Part shown: positions 44,726 through 53,794 of the stretch, piece by piece | How positions within the stretch are numbered: the stretch's first letter is position 1 | Layout of the letters: the number at the start of each line of letters is the position of its first letter | Assembly (NCBI RefSeq): GCF_020833685.1 | Contig: NZ_JACKZY010000002.1 | Span: 496,001-560,000 of the forward strand | Direction: 5' to 3' | DNA: 64,000 nucleotides | Origin: Nitratireductor sp. B36 | GTDB lineage: Bacteria > Pseudomonadota > Alphaproteobacteria > Rhizobiales > Rhizobiaceae | Position numbers and translations under genes: made by a program | The notes under the pieces: model-generated | Databases searched by the model: none | What the model was told of the DNA's origin: nothing | What the model saw: only the letters and a program-made list of their open reading frames with translations

Positions 44726-45355
44726 TTGCCGTTGTTTTCCCGTCTTTTGGCCGCCGGTCTCGTACTTGCCCTGCCTTCTCTGGCCGGTTGCGCAACGACT
44801 GGGAGCGATGGTCAAGCCAAAGTCGAGGCAGCTGAAAATCCTGCCGATGCGGCAGTGATTGCCAACAGCCTGGTCGCGGAACAGGACGCCGCGATTTCGG
44901 ATGAGGATGTCAGCCCGGATGCATTTGCGGGGCAGCGTCCGCCGTCCGCCGCGCTCACGGCACTGGAGGCCGGGGCAGGCGTAAAGCCGGTGGCGCCGCG
45001 TAGCGCTGAACTCGATGCGCTGATCGCTCGCTACGCGACCGTCTATGAGGTGCCTGAGCGGCTTGTGCGCCGGGTGGTCAAGCGGGAGAGCAATTTCGAT
45101 CCCTCGGCACGCAACCGCATCTACTGGGGGCTTATGCAGATCCGGCACGATACGGCACAGACCATGGGATATCGCGGCCCCGCATCTGGTCTTCTCGATG
45201 CAGAGACCAATCTCAAATATGCCGTCAAATATCTGCGTGGCGCCTACATCACTGCCGATCGAAACGAAGATCGCGCGGTGCGCTTCTATGCCAGCGGTTA
45301 TTATTACGACGCCAAGCGCAAAGGCTTGCTCAAGGAAACCGGTCTGCGGAATTGA
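44726..45355 (+). CDS. Lytic transglycosylase SLT-domain lipoprotein
   Basis: 209 residues starting with TTG seven bases after AAAGGA. A lipobox (LALPSLAGC) near residue 22 predicts lipidation. After an Ala/Asp-rich linker the SLT domain has the catalytic Glu in VVKRESNFDPSARN, then YWGLMQIRHDTAQTMGY and LKYAVKYLRGAY. It is a muramidase-type enzyme cleaving peptidoglycan glycan strands, probably at the outer membrane. The domain is compact, about 130 residues. An overlapping ATG seven bases upstream is in another frame. Confidence 0.88.
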   Translation: MPLFSRLLAAGLVLALPSLAGCATTGSDGQAKVEAAENPADAAVIANSLVAEQDAAISDEDVSPDAFAGQRPPSAALTALEAGAGVKPVAPRSAELDALIARYATVYEVPERLVRRVVKRESNFDPSARNRIYWGLMQIRHDTAQTMGYRGPASGLLDAETNLKYAVKYLRGAYITADRNEDRAVRFYASGYYYDAKRKGLLKETGLRN

Positions 45356-45521
45356 CGCGCTGGCTTCGGCGGGAGCTGTCAGCAGGCTTTGACGCAGGGC
45401 GATAAACCCGTTCTGAACGATCTTCTATTGGTGTATGTCTGCACCCTGCGGGATGCTGCTCGGCGGCTCCTGCTTGCAGTCATGGGAATGCGCTTGAACC
45501 GGCCGCCTCGGAGGATTGCAG

Positions 45522-46532
45522 ATGAACGACATGAAGCCGGTGGGTGCCAATGAAGCTGCACCTGTCTTGCCATCCCTTGCAATTTCCGTGCGCGGGCTGA
45601 CCAAGCGTTACGGGACCGTTCCCGCGCTGGACGGTATTGATCTGGATGTTCCGCGAGGCATGATTTTTGGCATTCTCGGGCCAAACGGTGCGGGAAAGAC
45701 CACGTTGATCCGATTGCTTGCAACGCTTGCGCGTCCCGACGGGGGCACTGCTTCGGTCATGGGGCACGATCTTGTTTCAAGCCCCCAAGCCGTAAGGGGT
45801 CTTATTGCGTTGACGGGTCAGTTTGCCTCCCTCGATGAAGATCTGACGGGGCGTGAAAACCTCATCATGCTCGCGCGCCTGTGGGGCTTTTCAGCCAACG
45901 CAGCCAAGGAAAGAGCAGATGAGCTGCTTGCGGCTTTCGAGCTTTCGGACGCCTCCAGAAAGCAGGTGAAGTCCTATTCTGGCGGGATGCGCAGACGGCT
46001 CGACATTGCAGCGTCGCTGATCGTGACGCCGGGCGTCCTGTTCCTTGACGAGCCAACGACCGGTCTCGACCCCAAAGCCCGGCAGGGCGTCTGGAAGATG
46101 ATCCGCTCACTGGCTCAATCCGGTGTGACAATTCTTTTGACCACCCAGTATCTCGAAGAAGCGGATCAGTTGGCCGCACGCATTGCAGTGATCGACCGCG
46201 GCCGCAAGATCGCTGAGGGAACGAGCCGGGAACTCAAATCGGCCATTGGTTCGGGGTTCCTGCATGTCGCTCTTGGTGATCATGCGCGGTTGGGCGAAGC
46301 GGAAGCGATTTTGGAGCAGGCTCTGGGAGCGCCCGTTCAACGCAGTGCCGAAGGCGCACAGCTTTCTGTGGTTGCAGGATCGACCAGAGCCGCAAACGAG
46401 GCGCTGGGGCTGTTGATTTCAGCAGGAATAGAGCTCTCCGATTTCTCGATGGGCTCTCCCAGTCTCGATGAGGTGTTTTTCGCTCTCACCGGGCAACCGA
46501 TGGATGAAGAAGCGGGGGGAGAGACGTCATGA
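45522..46532 (+). CDS. ABC exporter ATP-binding protein (DrrA-like)
   Basis: 336 residues. Walker A GPNGAGKTTLIRLLAT, Q-loop TGQFASLDEDLTG, ABC signature YSGGMRRRLDIA, Walker B VLFLDEPTTGLDP and the switch His replaced in TTQYLEEADQL (Gln, as in DrrA-type proteins). The C-terminal 100 residues are the DrrA-specific extension. GGAGG lies seven bases before the ATG. The permease overlaps by 4 bases, giving a two-component drug or lipid exporter of the daunorubicin-resistance type. Confidence 0.92.
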   Translation: MNDMKPVGANEAAPVLPSLAISVRGLTKRYGTVPALDGIDLDVPRGMIFGILGPNGAGKTTLIRLLATLARPDGGTASVMGHDLVSSPQAVRGLIALTGQFASLDEDLTGRENLIMLARLWGFSANAAKERADELLAAFELSDASRKQVKSYSGGMRRRLDIAASLIVTPGVLFLDEPTTGLDPKARQGVWKMIRSLAQSGVTILLTTQYLEEADQLAARIAVIDRGRKIAEGTSRELKSAIGSGFLHVALGDHARLGEAEAILEQALGAPVQRSAEGAQLSVVAGSTRAANEALGLLISAGIELSDFSMGSPSLDEVFFALTGQPMDEEAGGETS

Positions 46533-47338
46533 GTTCCGTAGAGACCGGCCCGGCGCTGCTATCCCACGCGGCTCGACCGCCCCGACCGTCAGCACTTGCC
46601 AATGCGCTGACCTTTGGTTGGCGGGCGGTGTTGAAATTCAAGCATGTGCCGGAGCAATTGTTTGACCTGATCATGACACCGCTCATGTTCACGCTGCTGT
46701 TCACCTTTGTCTTCGGTGGCGCCTTGGCGGGGTCGACGAGCGACTATCTACAGTTCTTCCTCCCCGGCATTCTTGTGCAGACCGTGGTGTTCAACTCGGT
46801 TTATTCCGGAATGGGGCTTTCAACGGATCTGTCAAAGGGATTGTTCGACCGTTTCCGCTCGTTGCCGATATGGTCTCTTTCGCCCTTTGCAGGCCTGATG
46901 GTCGGAGATGTTCTGCGCCACACGATTGCGGGGTTGATCATCCTGTCCGTCGGGCTGGCCTTGGGCTATCGCCCGGAAGCGGGGATCGTGGGGGTTCTAT
47001 TCTCATTTTTTCTTCTGATTGTCATTGGCTTCGGTGTCGGCTGGATTTTCATAGTGCTCGGCCTGCTCATCCGTACACCCATGACCGTCATGACGATCGG
47101 TTTCACCTTTATTTTTCCGCTTGTATTCGCCTCCAACATCATGGTGCGTCCCGAGACGATGCCGGAATGGCTCGAAGCAATTGTGGTGCGGAACCCGGTG
47201 ACGCACATGGCGACGGCCCTGAGGGGGCTGATGAGCGGAACGGCCACAGCAGGCGATGTGGTGCTTGCTTTGACGGCGCCGGTGCTTTTGACGATCGCTC
47301 TGTCACCTCTCGTTTTGTGGCTTTATCGGCGCAATTAG
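46529..47338 (+). CDS. ABC exporter permease (DrrB/ABC-2 type)
   Basis: 269 residues, six transmembrane helices, ABC-2 fold. ALANALTFGWRAVLKFKHVP leads in; the conserved membrane block includes QFFLPGILVQTVVFNSVYSG, STDLSKGLFDRFRSLPI and the C-terminal WLEAIVVRNPVTHMATALRG. It forms the channel for the upstream ATPase. Its ATG overlaps the ATPase stop (ATGA). Substrate unknown. The 3' end is overlapped on the other strand by an extended cupin reading frame. Confidence 0.92.
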   Translation: MSSVETGPALLSHAARPPRPSALANALTFGWRAVLKFKHVPEQLFDLIMTPLMFTLLFTFVFGGALAGSTSDYLQFFLPGILVQTVVFNSVYSGMGLSTDLSKGLFDRFRSLPIWSLSPFAGLMVGDVLRHTIAGLIILSVGLALGYRPEAGIVGVLFSFFLLIVIGFGVGWIFIVLGLLIRTPMTVMTIGFTFIFPLVFASNIMVRPETMPEWLEAIVVRNPVTHMATALRGLMSGTATAGDVVLALTAPVLLTIALSPLVLWLYRRN

Positions 47339-47861
47339 CGAGTGTGTTCCGGATCGCAGAAAAAGAGCGCGCCCCCGTTGGGAGGGCGCGCTCGGAGTTG
47401 AGCAAATGAGCCTCGTTCTCTTCCCGGTATGGGACAAGGTCGAATCCTTTGTCCTGATACTGGAAGAGGAGGCAGTCGATGCCCTCAGCGCAACCGCTGA
47501 AGTGCCTCAGGTGCCCCGGTAACTCATAATACGAGCCTTTCGGGTACGCCGTCCGCCGGCCGTCGACCTCAATTAAAAACGTGCCCTGCACAACCACGGT
47601 CCGGATGGACTGGCTGTGATAGTGATACGGGTTGTCGTTCCCGGCGGGGTACAGAACGAAGGCCTCATAAGGGGCCTCTCCTGCGAGGTCGCCGCGAACA
47701 TTGGCATATTTGATGCCACCCGAATCCGGGATCTCGATCCACTCGAGTTCCGACGCGGGGAAGGATACGATCCTTTCCTTGAGCGATGCGGGGCCCGAGC
47801 AGGCGACAATCACGGCTGTCACTGCCGCAAGCGGCAGGGCAATTCTCAAAAAGAACTTCAT
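47139..47861 (-). CDS. Cupin-domain lipoprotein, C-terminus reads through a terminator
   Basis: 240 residues as read. A lipoprotein signal (ALPLAAVTAVIVACSG) leads to a cupin: YEAFVLYPAGNDNPYHYHSQ, TVVVQGTFLIEVDGRRTAYP and PGHLRHFSGCAEGID have the His/Glu pattern for a metal site. Natural homology seems to stop near residue 156 (YREENEAHLLN). After that the frame runs through a strong terminator hairpin and then antisense to the permease, giving about 80 unconvincing residues. A stop codon just before the hairpin appears lost. Weak ribosome site. Confidence 0.7.
   Translation of the reverse strand: MKFFLRIALPLAAVTAVIVACSGPASLKERIVSFPASELEWIEIPDSGGIKYANVRGDLAGEAPYEAFVLYPAGNDNPYHYHSQSIRTVVVQGTFLIEVDGRRTAYPKGSYYELPGHLRHFSGCAEGIDCLLFQYQDKGFDLVPYREENEAHLLNSERALPTGARSFSAIRNTLANCADKATKREVTERSSKAPAPSKQAPHRLLWPFRSSAPSGPSPCASPGSAPQLLRAIPASSRDAP
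47360..47393 (-). terminator. Strong terminator inside the extended cupin frame
   Basis: On the minus strand GAGCGCGCCC / GGGCGCGCTC (10-bp perfect stem, 9-base loop) followed by TTTTTCTG. It marks the natural end of the cupin-lipoprotein transcript and lies just past the permease stop. Confidence 0.88.
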
Positions 47862-48310
47862 CGCAAAAAATCCCAGGTGCTCGAAACTGCGCACAGGGCC
47901 TTAAAATATTTGGCCCCGATATCTTGCTTCAAAGGTGGGAAAAGCGCCGATATTCCAATTTTACCAATGTCCTTCGAATGCTTTCGATGTTCAGTTTCCA
48001 TATCCGGCGCAGGAATACTGTTTACTCTGTATATGACTAAAACATTTGCTATTATGCGCCGTTGTTTATGCGTTTAATATCGTCGTTTACTAGGGGCATC
48101 CAGTCGAACTTTATCTATTCGACAGCGCGTTTTCATCGCCTTCGCTGTGGCGAATGCCTGAGATCAATGTAGGAAATGTTAGACGGCGAGGGACATGCTT
48201 TCCCGGTCGGTGGTGTCGGCACACCGAGCGCTTGCACCATGTGGCATGGGGCGTGGGGAGGCTGCAGCCGCCGGGTCGGTGTGGCGGCTGCGCTCGTCTC
48301 GTCTGACTGC
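47862..48310. other. AT-richer intergenic region before carB end
   Basis: No gene supported; the frames here lack ribosome sites. The part 47900-48170 is clearly more AT-rich than its surroundings. A 9-bp stem GCAGCCGCC/GGCGGCTGC (48264-48291, 10-base loop) lies 20 bases past the carB stop and may be its terminator, though without a T-run. Confidence 0.5.
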
Positions 48311-51300
48311 TTAGAGGAAGTAACTCTGCAGTGGCCGCACCTCGAGGCTGCCGGCCTTCAATGCGACAATGGCTTCGGCGGCAGCTTCCGCACCTGCCAT
48401 GGTGGTGTAATAGGGCACTTTCTGCATCAGGGTCGCGCGGCGCAGCGACTTGGAGTCCGACATGGCTTTCTGGCCGTCCGTCGAATTGAACACGAGCTGC
48501 ACCTGGCGGTTGCGGATCGCATCCTCGATATGCGGGCGGCCTTCCAGAACCTTGTTGATCTTCTCGGCCTTGATGCCGTTTTCGCGCAGGAAACGGGCGG
48601 TGCCGCCGGTGGCCAACACATGCCAGCCGGCGTCGGCGAGCCGCTTGACGGCGGGCAGGACACGGGCCTTGTCATCGTCGCGCACGGAGACGAAAAGCGT
48701 GCCCTCGCGAGGCAGATCGACGCCGGCACCGAGCTGCGCCTTGGCAAAGGCGAGCGCGTAATCGGTGTCGAGACCCATCACCTCGCCCGTGGATTTCATC
48801 TCTGGTCCAAGCAGCGTGTCGACGCCGGGGAACCGGGCGAAGGGGAAGACGGCTTCCTTGACCGCGATATGACCGAGGTCGCGCGCGTTCGGCATGGCGC
48901 CATAATGGGCGAAGGCGTTTTCCAGTGTTTCACCTGCCATGATGCGGGCGGCGATCTTGGCGATGGGGCGGCCGATGGTCTTGGCCACGAAAGGCACGGT
49001 GCGCGAGGCGCGCGGATTGACCTCGAGAACATAAATCTCGCCGTTCTTGACCGCATATTGCACGTTCATCAGCCCGCCGACCTTCAAGGCGCGGGCGAGG
49101 GCTGCGGTCTGCTGTTCCAGTTCTGCGACAAGGCCTTCGTCGAGAGAGTGAACGGGCAGCGAACATGCGGAATCGCCTGAATGAATGCCCGCTTCCTCGA
49201 TATGCTCCATGATACCGGAAACATAGGTCTGGTTGCCATCGGACAGGCAGTCCACATCCACTTCGACGGCCTCTGTGAGATAGGTGTCGAAAAGGAGCGG
49301 GTTCTTGGAAAGGAGCGTGTTGATCTGTCCGGTCTTGTCGGCCGGATACTTCTGGCGGATTTCTTCCGGCACGAGGCCCGGCACCGTATCGAGCAGATAG
49401 GTCTGCAGCATTGTCTCGTTGTGGATGATCTGCATGGCACGGCCGCCCAGAACGTAGGACGGGCGCACGACCAGCGGAAAACCGAGTTCGGACGCCACCA
49501 CACGAGCCTGCTCAACGGAGTAGGCGATGCCGTTTTTCGGTTGCTTCAGGCCGAGCTTGACCAGCAGCTTCTGGAAGCGGTCACGGTCTTCGGCAAGGTC
49601 GATCATGTCGGGCGCGGTGCCGAGGATCGGAATGCCGGCCTTCTCCAGCGCGTCGGCAAGCTTCAGCGGCGTCTGCCCGCCAAACTGCACGATCACGCCG
49701 TGCAGCGTGCCGGCAGCCTGTTCGGCGCGCAGGATTTCCAGCACGTCTTCGGGCGTCAGCGGCTCGAAATAGAGACGGTCGGAGGTATCATAGTCGGTGG
49801 ACACGGTCTCGGGGTTGCAGTTGACCATGATCGATTCATAGCCGGCATCGGCCAGCGCGAAGGCGGCATGACAGCAACAATAGTCGAACTCGATGCCCTG
49901 GCCGATACGGTTGGGGCCACCGCCGAGGATTACCACCTTCTTGCGGTCGGAAACGCGGGCCTCGTCGGCGACTGAGCCGGCGAAAGGCAACTCATATGTC
50001 GAGTACATGTAGGCGGTGGGGGCCGCGAACTCCGCCGCACAGGTGTCGATGCGCTTGTAGACGGGATGGACGCCAAGGGAATGGCGAATCTTTTGAATCT
50101 CTTCCGTCTCTTTCTTCGTGAGCGACGCGAGGCGCGCATCCGAGAAGCCCATGGACTTCAGAAGGCGCAGGTTTTCAGCATCTTCCGGCAGGCCGTGCTC
50201 GCGCACACGCTCTTCCATGGCAAGGATCGCTGCGATCTGCTCCAGGAACCACGGGTCGATGCGGCACATCGCGTGGACGTCTTCGAGGCTCGTGCCGAGG
50301 CGGATGGCTTCGGCCACCATGCGCAGGCGATCGGGCGTGGGCGTGCCGAGGGCCGCGCGGATGGCGTTCTTGTTTTCAGACGGATCGCCTTCCGGATCGT
50401 ATCCGGGGATCTCGATCTCATCGAGGCCGGTGAGGCCGGTTTCCAGGCCACGCAGGGCCTTCTGGAAGGATTCGGCAAAGGTGCGGCCGATGGCCATGAC
50501 CTCGCCCACCGACTTCATGGCCGTGGAGAGAACCGGTTTGGAGCCTGGAAACTTCTCGAAGGCGAAGCGCGGGATCTTGGTGACAACATAGTCGATGGAC
50601 GGTTCGAAGGAAGCCGGTGTGGCACCGCCGGTGATGTCGTTTTCCAACTCGTCCAGCGTGTAACCGACGGCAAGTTTCGCTGCGACCTTTGCAATGGGAA
50701 AGCCGGTTGCTTTCGAAGCAAGTGCTGAGGAGCGCGACACGCGCGGGTTCATCTCGATGACGACGAGACGGCCATTCTCCGGGTTGACGGCGAACTGAAC
50801 GTTGGAGCCGCCCGTTTCGACACCGATCTCGCGCAGCACCGCAATCGATGCGTTGCGCATGATCTGATATTCCTTGTCCGTCAGCGTCAGGGCAGGGGCC
50901 ACGGTGATGGAATCGCCGGTGTGCACACCCATCGGATCGACGTTTTCAATGGAGCAGATGATGATGCAGTTGTCCGCGCGGTCGCGGACCACTTCCATCT
51001 CGTATTCCTTCCAGCCGAGAACGGATTCTTCGATCAGGACTTCCGTGGTGGGGGAGGCATCGAGGCCTGAGGAGACGATCTCGAAGAATTCCTCGCGGTT
51101 GTAGGCGATGCCGCCGCCCGTGCCGCCCAGCGTGAAGGAGGGGCGGATGATGGCGGGCAGGCCGACAAAGTCGAGCGCCTGCGCGGCCACGCCCATGGCG
51201 TGGTTCATGTAGCGCTGCTTGCGGTCGCTCTCGCCGAGGTTCCATTCGTTTTCGAGATCGTCCAGCGCCTTGTCGAGAGCGTCGCCGGAGAGCTTTTCCT

Positions 51301-51808
51301 TGAGCTCTTTGCGCTTTGCCTCGTGTTTTTGGCGATCGGCGTTCTTGACGTCGGAGGCGTTGGCGAGCATCGAGCGCGGCGTTTCAAGCCCGATCTTGGC
51401 CATGGCCTCGCGGAACAGCGAACGGTCTTCGGCCTTGTCGATGGCCTCGGGCTGGGCGCCGATCATCTCGACATTGTAGCGCTCCAGAACGCCCATGCGG
51501 CGCAGGCTGAGAGCGGTGTTGAGCGCCGTCTGGCCGCCCATGGTGGGGAGCAGCGCGTCGGGTCGCTCCTTGGCGATGATCTTGGCGACAACTTCCGGCG
51601 TGATCGGCTCGATATAGGTCGCGTCGGCAAGCTCCGGATCGGTCATGATCGTGGCCGGGTTGGAGTTCACCAGAATGACGCGATAGCCTTCTTCTCGCAG
51701 CGCCTTCACGGCCTGAGTGCCGGAATAATCGAACTCGCAGGCCTGGCCGATAACGATGGGGCCGGCCCCGATGATCAGGATCGACTTGATGTCGGTGCGT
51801 TTTGGCAT
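48311..51808 (-). CDS. carB: Carbamoyl-phosphate synthase large subunit
   Basis: 1165 residues. Makes carbamoyl phosphate for arginine and pyrimidine synthesis together with CarA. Two ATP-grasp halves: first carboxyphosphate domain from [20 protein letters not shown], with [17 protein letters not shown] and [20 protein letters not shown]; second half from [19 protein letters not shown], with [14 protein letters not shown] and [15 protein letters not shown]; an MGS-like allosteric domain closes ([20 protein letters not shown]). About 90 residues longer than E. coli CarB, mainly an insertion around residues 150-205, as in relatives. carA lies 3.6 kb away on the same strand. Confidence 0.97.
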   Translation of the reverse strand: MPKRTDIKSILIIGAGPIVIGQACEFDYSGTQAVKALREEGYRVILVNSNPATIMTDPELADATYIEPITPEVVAKIIAKERPDALLPTMGGQTALNTALSLRRMGVLERYNVEMIGAQPEAIDKAEDRSLFREAMAKIGLETPRSMLANASDVKNADRQKHEAKRKELKEKLSGDALDKALDDLENEWNLGESDRKQRYMNHAMGVAAQALDFVGLPAIIRPSFTLGGTGGGIAYNREEFFEIVSSGLDASPTTEVLIEESVLGWKEYEMEVVRDRADNCIIICSIENVDPMGVHTGDSITVAPALTLTDKEYQIMRNASIAVLREIGVETGGSNVQFAVNPENGRLVVIEMNPRVSRSSALASKATGFPIAKVAAKLAVGYTLDELENDITGGATPASFEPSIDYVVTKIPRFAFEKFPGSKPVLSTAMKSVGEVMAIGRTFAESFQKALRGLETGLTGLDEIEIPGYDPEGDPSENKNAIRAALGTPTPDRLRMVAEAIRLGTSLEDVHAMCRIDPWFLEQIAAILAMEERVREHGLPEDAENLRLLKSMGFSDARLASLTKKETEEIQKIRHSLGVHPVYKRIDTCAAEFAAPTAYMYSTYELPFAGSVADEARVSDRKKVVILGGGPNRIGQGIEFDYCCCHAAFALADAGYESIMVNCNPETVSTDYDTSDRLYFEPLTPEDVLEILRAEQAAGTLHGVIVQFGGQTPLKLADALEKAGIPILGTAPDMIDLAEDRDRFQKLLVKLGLKQPKNGIAYSVEQARVVASELGFPLVVRPSYVLGGRAMQIIHNETMLQTYLLDTVPGLVPEEIRQKYPADKTGQINTLLSKNPLLFDTYLTEAVEVDVDCLSDGNQTYVSGIMEHIEEAGIHSGDSACSLPVHSLDEGLVAELEQQTAALARALKVGGLMNVQYAVKNGEIYVLEVNPRASRTVPFVAKTIGRPIAKIAARIMAGETLENAFAHYGAMPNARDLGHIAVKEAVFPFARFPGVDTLLGPEMKSTGEVMGLDTDYALAFAKAQLGAGVDLPREGTLFVSVRDDDKARVLPAVKRLADAGWHVLATGGTARFLRENGIKAEKINKVLEGRPHIEDAIRNRQVQLVFNSTDGQKAMSDSKSLRRATLMQKVPYYTTMAGAEAAAEAIVALKAGSLEVRPLQSYFL

Positions 51809-52211
51809 GGAAGATCACTCGCGCGTGTGAGCCGACGCCGCACGGGCGTATGCCGCGCGCAGGCCGGGCAAAAATTGTCGGGCTAGGCGCGCCTTATAGG
51901 CAATGGGCGAGACTTACGGAACCCCGAAAATGAGGATTTCAACGCTGCTTTCGCCTGAAACGCTGTTTCGTGGTGGGGGTGTGCATTCATCAGGGCCGAA
52001 TGTCGTTTCCGTGGGGACGCGACCGGGCCGGTTGGTTGCCTGCGGCATGGAGACGGTTTTCCATGATACTCGGATCTACCCGTTTTCGGCGGAATTGAAA
52101 TTCCCGGAAACCAACAATTCCTTCCGTCACGCAGGCGGGCAAACAACCTCTGGCCTTGTGGCGTATAAGCCGATAACTAGTATTTATTGGAAGCAATCGG
52201 GAATTTTGCGC
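51809..52211. other. Divergent region between carB and metallopeptidase gene
   Basis: About 400 bases with no supported gene. An in-frame upstream extension of the peptidase exists here but lacks similarity to anything recognisable. No T-box, PyrR or other pyrimidine-type leader was seen for carB. Confidence 0.45.
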
Positions 52212-53138
52212 ATGCGCTGGAAGGGTCGTCGCCAAAGCAGCAATGTCGAGGACCGTAGGGGTCGGTCGGGGAACGGGGGGATGTTCCCGGGGGGATTTGG
52301 TCGGTCAGGCGGCCGCGTGAGGCTTCCTGTCGGCGGCGGCAGACGCGCCGGGGGCGGGCTGTCCGGTATCCTTGTGCTCGTGGTTCTTTTCTTCGCTTTG
52401 CGTGCCTGTGGCATCAACCCGTTGGAGATGCTTTCTGGTCAACCGGGTGGCGGCGGTAGCCAGACCACCACAACGCAGCAGCAGTCTCCGAGCGGCGCCA
52501 GCGATCAGATGAAGCAGTTTGTGAGTGTCGTGCTGGCCGAAACGGAAGACACCTGGAATGGCATATTCGAATCGCAGGGGCTCGACTACAAGGAACCATC
52601 CATGGTCCTCTTCACCGATTCCGTGCGGTCAGCCTGTGGCTTTGCTTCCGCGGCGACGGGCCCGTTTTATTGCCCCGGCGATCAAAAGGTCTATCTCGAC
52701 CTCGGCTTTTTTGATCAACTTTCACGCCGTTTTGACGCATCGGGCGATTTTGCGCAGGCCTATGTGGTGGCCCATGAAGTGGGGCATCACGTGCAGAACG
52801 TCACTGGCATTCTGCCGCGTTTTAACCAGATGCGCCAACGTATGAGCCAGGCTGAGGCGAATGCGATGTCGATCCGGGTGGAACTGCAAGCGGATTGCTT
52901 CGCCGGCATCTGGGCACATTACACGGCCCAGAAAGGACTTCTCGATGACGGCGATATCGAGGAAGCGTTGAACGCTGCCAACCAGATTGGCGACGATACG
53001 CTGCAACGCCGCACACAGGGTTATGTGGTGCCGGAAAGCTTTAACCATGGTACGTCCGAACAGAGGCGGACATGGTTTGCGCGGGGGCTTAAGAGCGGAC
53101 GGCTGGCCGATTGCGACACGTTCAACGAGCCTATCTAG
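52212..53138 (+). CDS. Neutral zinc metallopeptidase (YpfJ family)
   Basis: 308 residues. A Gly/Arg-rich N-terminus (RWKGRRQSSNVEDRRGRSGN) precedes one transmembrane helix (LSGILVLVVLFFALRACGI) and a Gly/Gln/Thr linker. The peptidase domain has the zinc-binding HEVGHHVQNVTG (H-E-x-x-H) and the third ligand region SIRVELQADCFAGIWAHYT. The order (basic N-terminus, single helix, domain in the periplasm) is standard for the family, whose substrates are unknown. Monocistronic and divergent from carB. Confidence 0.92.
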   Translation: MRWKGRRQSSNVEDRRGRSGNGGMFPGGFGRSGGRVRLPVGGGRRAGGGLSGILVLVVLFFALRACGINPLEMLSGQPGGGGSQTTTTQQQSPSGASDQMKQFVSVVLAETEDTWNGIFESQGLDYKEPSMVLFTDSVRSACGFASAATGPFYCPGDQKVYLDLGFFDQLSRRFDASGDFAQAYVVAHEVGHHVQNVTGILPRFNQMRQRMSQAEANAMSIRVELQADCFAGIWAHYTAQKGLLDDGDIEEALNAANQIGDDTLQRRTQGYVVPESFNHGTSEQRRTWFARGLKSGRLADCDTFNEPI

Positions 53139-53199
53139 AAACGCGCCAATCCAGACCTGAGCCGGTCGTTCCCTTACCACGCACGAGGTGGATCGGAAC

Positions 53200-53715
53200 A
53201 TGTTTGGACTAGGAAGAATACTGGGCCTCGCCTTGACGCTGGGCTGCGGCTTGGTCACGTCGCAGGCTCCCGAGTTTTCGCAGCAGTACCGGCAACGGCT
53301 CAACGGCGCTCAGGATGAGTTGAGACAAGTCGTCGAAGCTTTTGACGCTGATGCCGCAGATAACAATCTGAACCGCGAAACTGCGATACAGGTATACGAA
53401 AAGACCGGTAGTGCTTTCCTTCAGGACCGTGCCGAGTCCGTTCGGGCGGCGATCGGAAGGTTGGGGGATCTGGAGCGGCAATCTCAGGCGTTCGATGAGG
53501 CTATGCCAGTGCTCAGGCCCCTGGTTGTGGCGCGTGCACCAGACGGTCCCATCCTTCAGGGGGCTTTAAGAGATTTCGAACCCGCCATACCGGTCACATT
53601 GCACGGATTTATCTGGGCAGGCGCCGGGCTGATACTCGGTTTCTGTATCGCTTGGCTCATCGGTTTGCCATTTCGGCGAAGGCAACGTTATTCAACGCGC
53701 AATCTTCGCGTGTAG
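53200..53715 (+). CDS. DUF2937 family membrane protein
   Basis: 171 residues. An N-terminal hydrophobic helix (ILGLALTLGCGLVTSQAPEF), a coiled-coil-rich central part (FSQQYRQRLNGAQDELRQVV) and a second helix (LHGFIWAGAGLILGFCIAWL) with a basic tail. This is the DUF2937 layout: both ends in the membrane, coiled coil in the periplasm. Function unknown. GAGGTG is upstream of the ATG; a GTG 12 bases earlier is an alternative. 61 bases after the peptidase gene. Confidence 0.85.
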   Translation: MFGLGRILGLALTLGCGLVTSQAPEFSQQYRQRLNGAQDELRQVVEAFDADAADNNLNRETAIQVYEKTGSAFLQDRAESVRAAIGRLGDLERQSQAFDEAMPVLRPLVVARAPDGPILQGALRDFEPAIPVTLHGFIWAGAGLILGFCIAWLIGLPFRRRQRYSTRNLRV

Positions 53716-53794
53716 AATTGCAACTACCCGTTTAACGCGTTTTTAAAACCCGCGAAGTAGTTTGCCGCCAACAAATAAAGCTTGGGTGGGCAAC

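Noticed and set aside
51903-52211. N-terminal extension of the metallopeptidase frame
   Set aside because: The extra 103 codons lack similarity to YpfJ proteins; the family begins with the basic segment after 52212.
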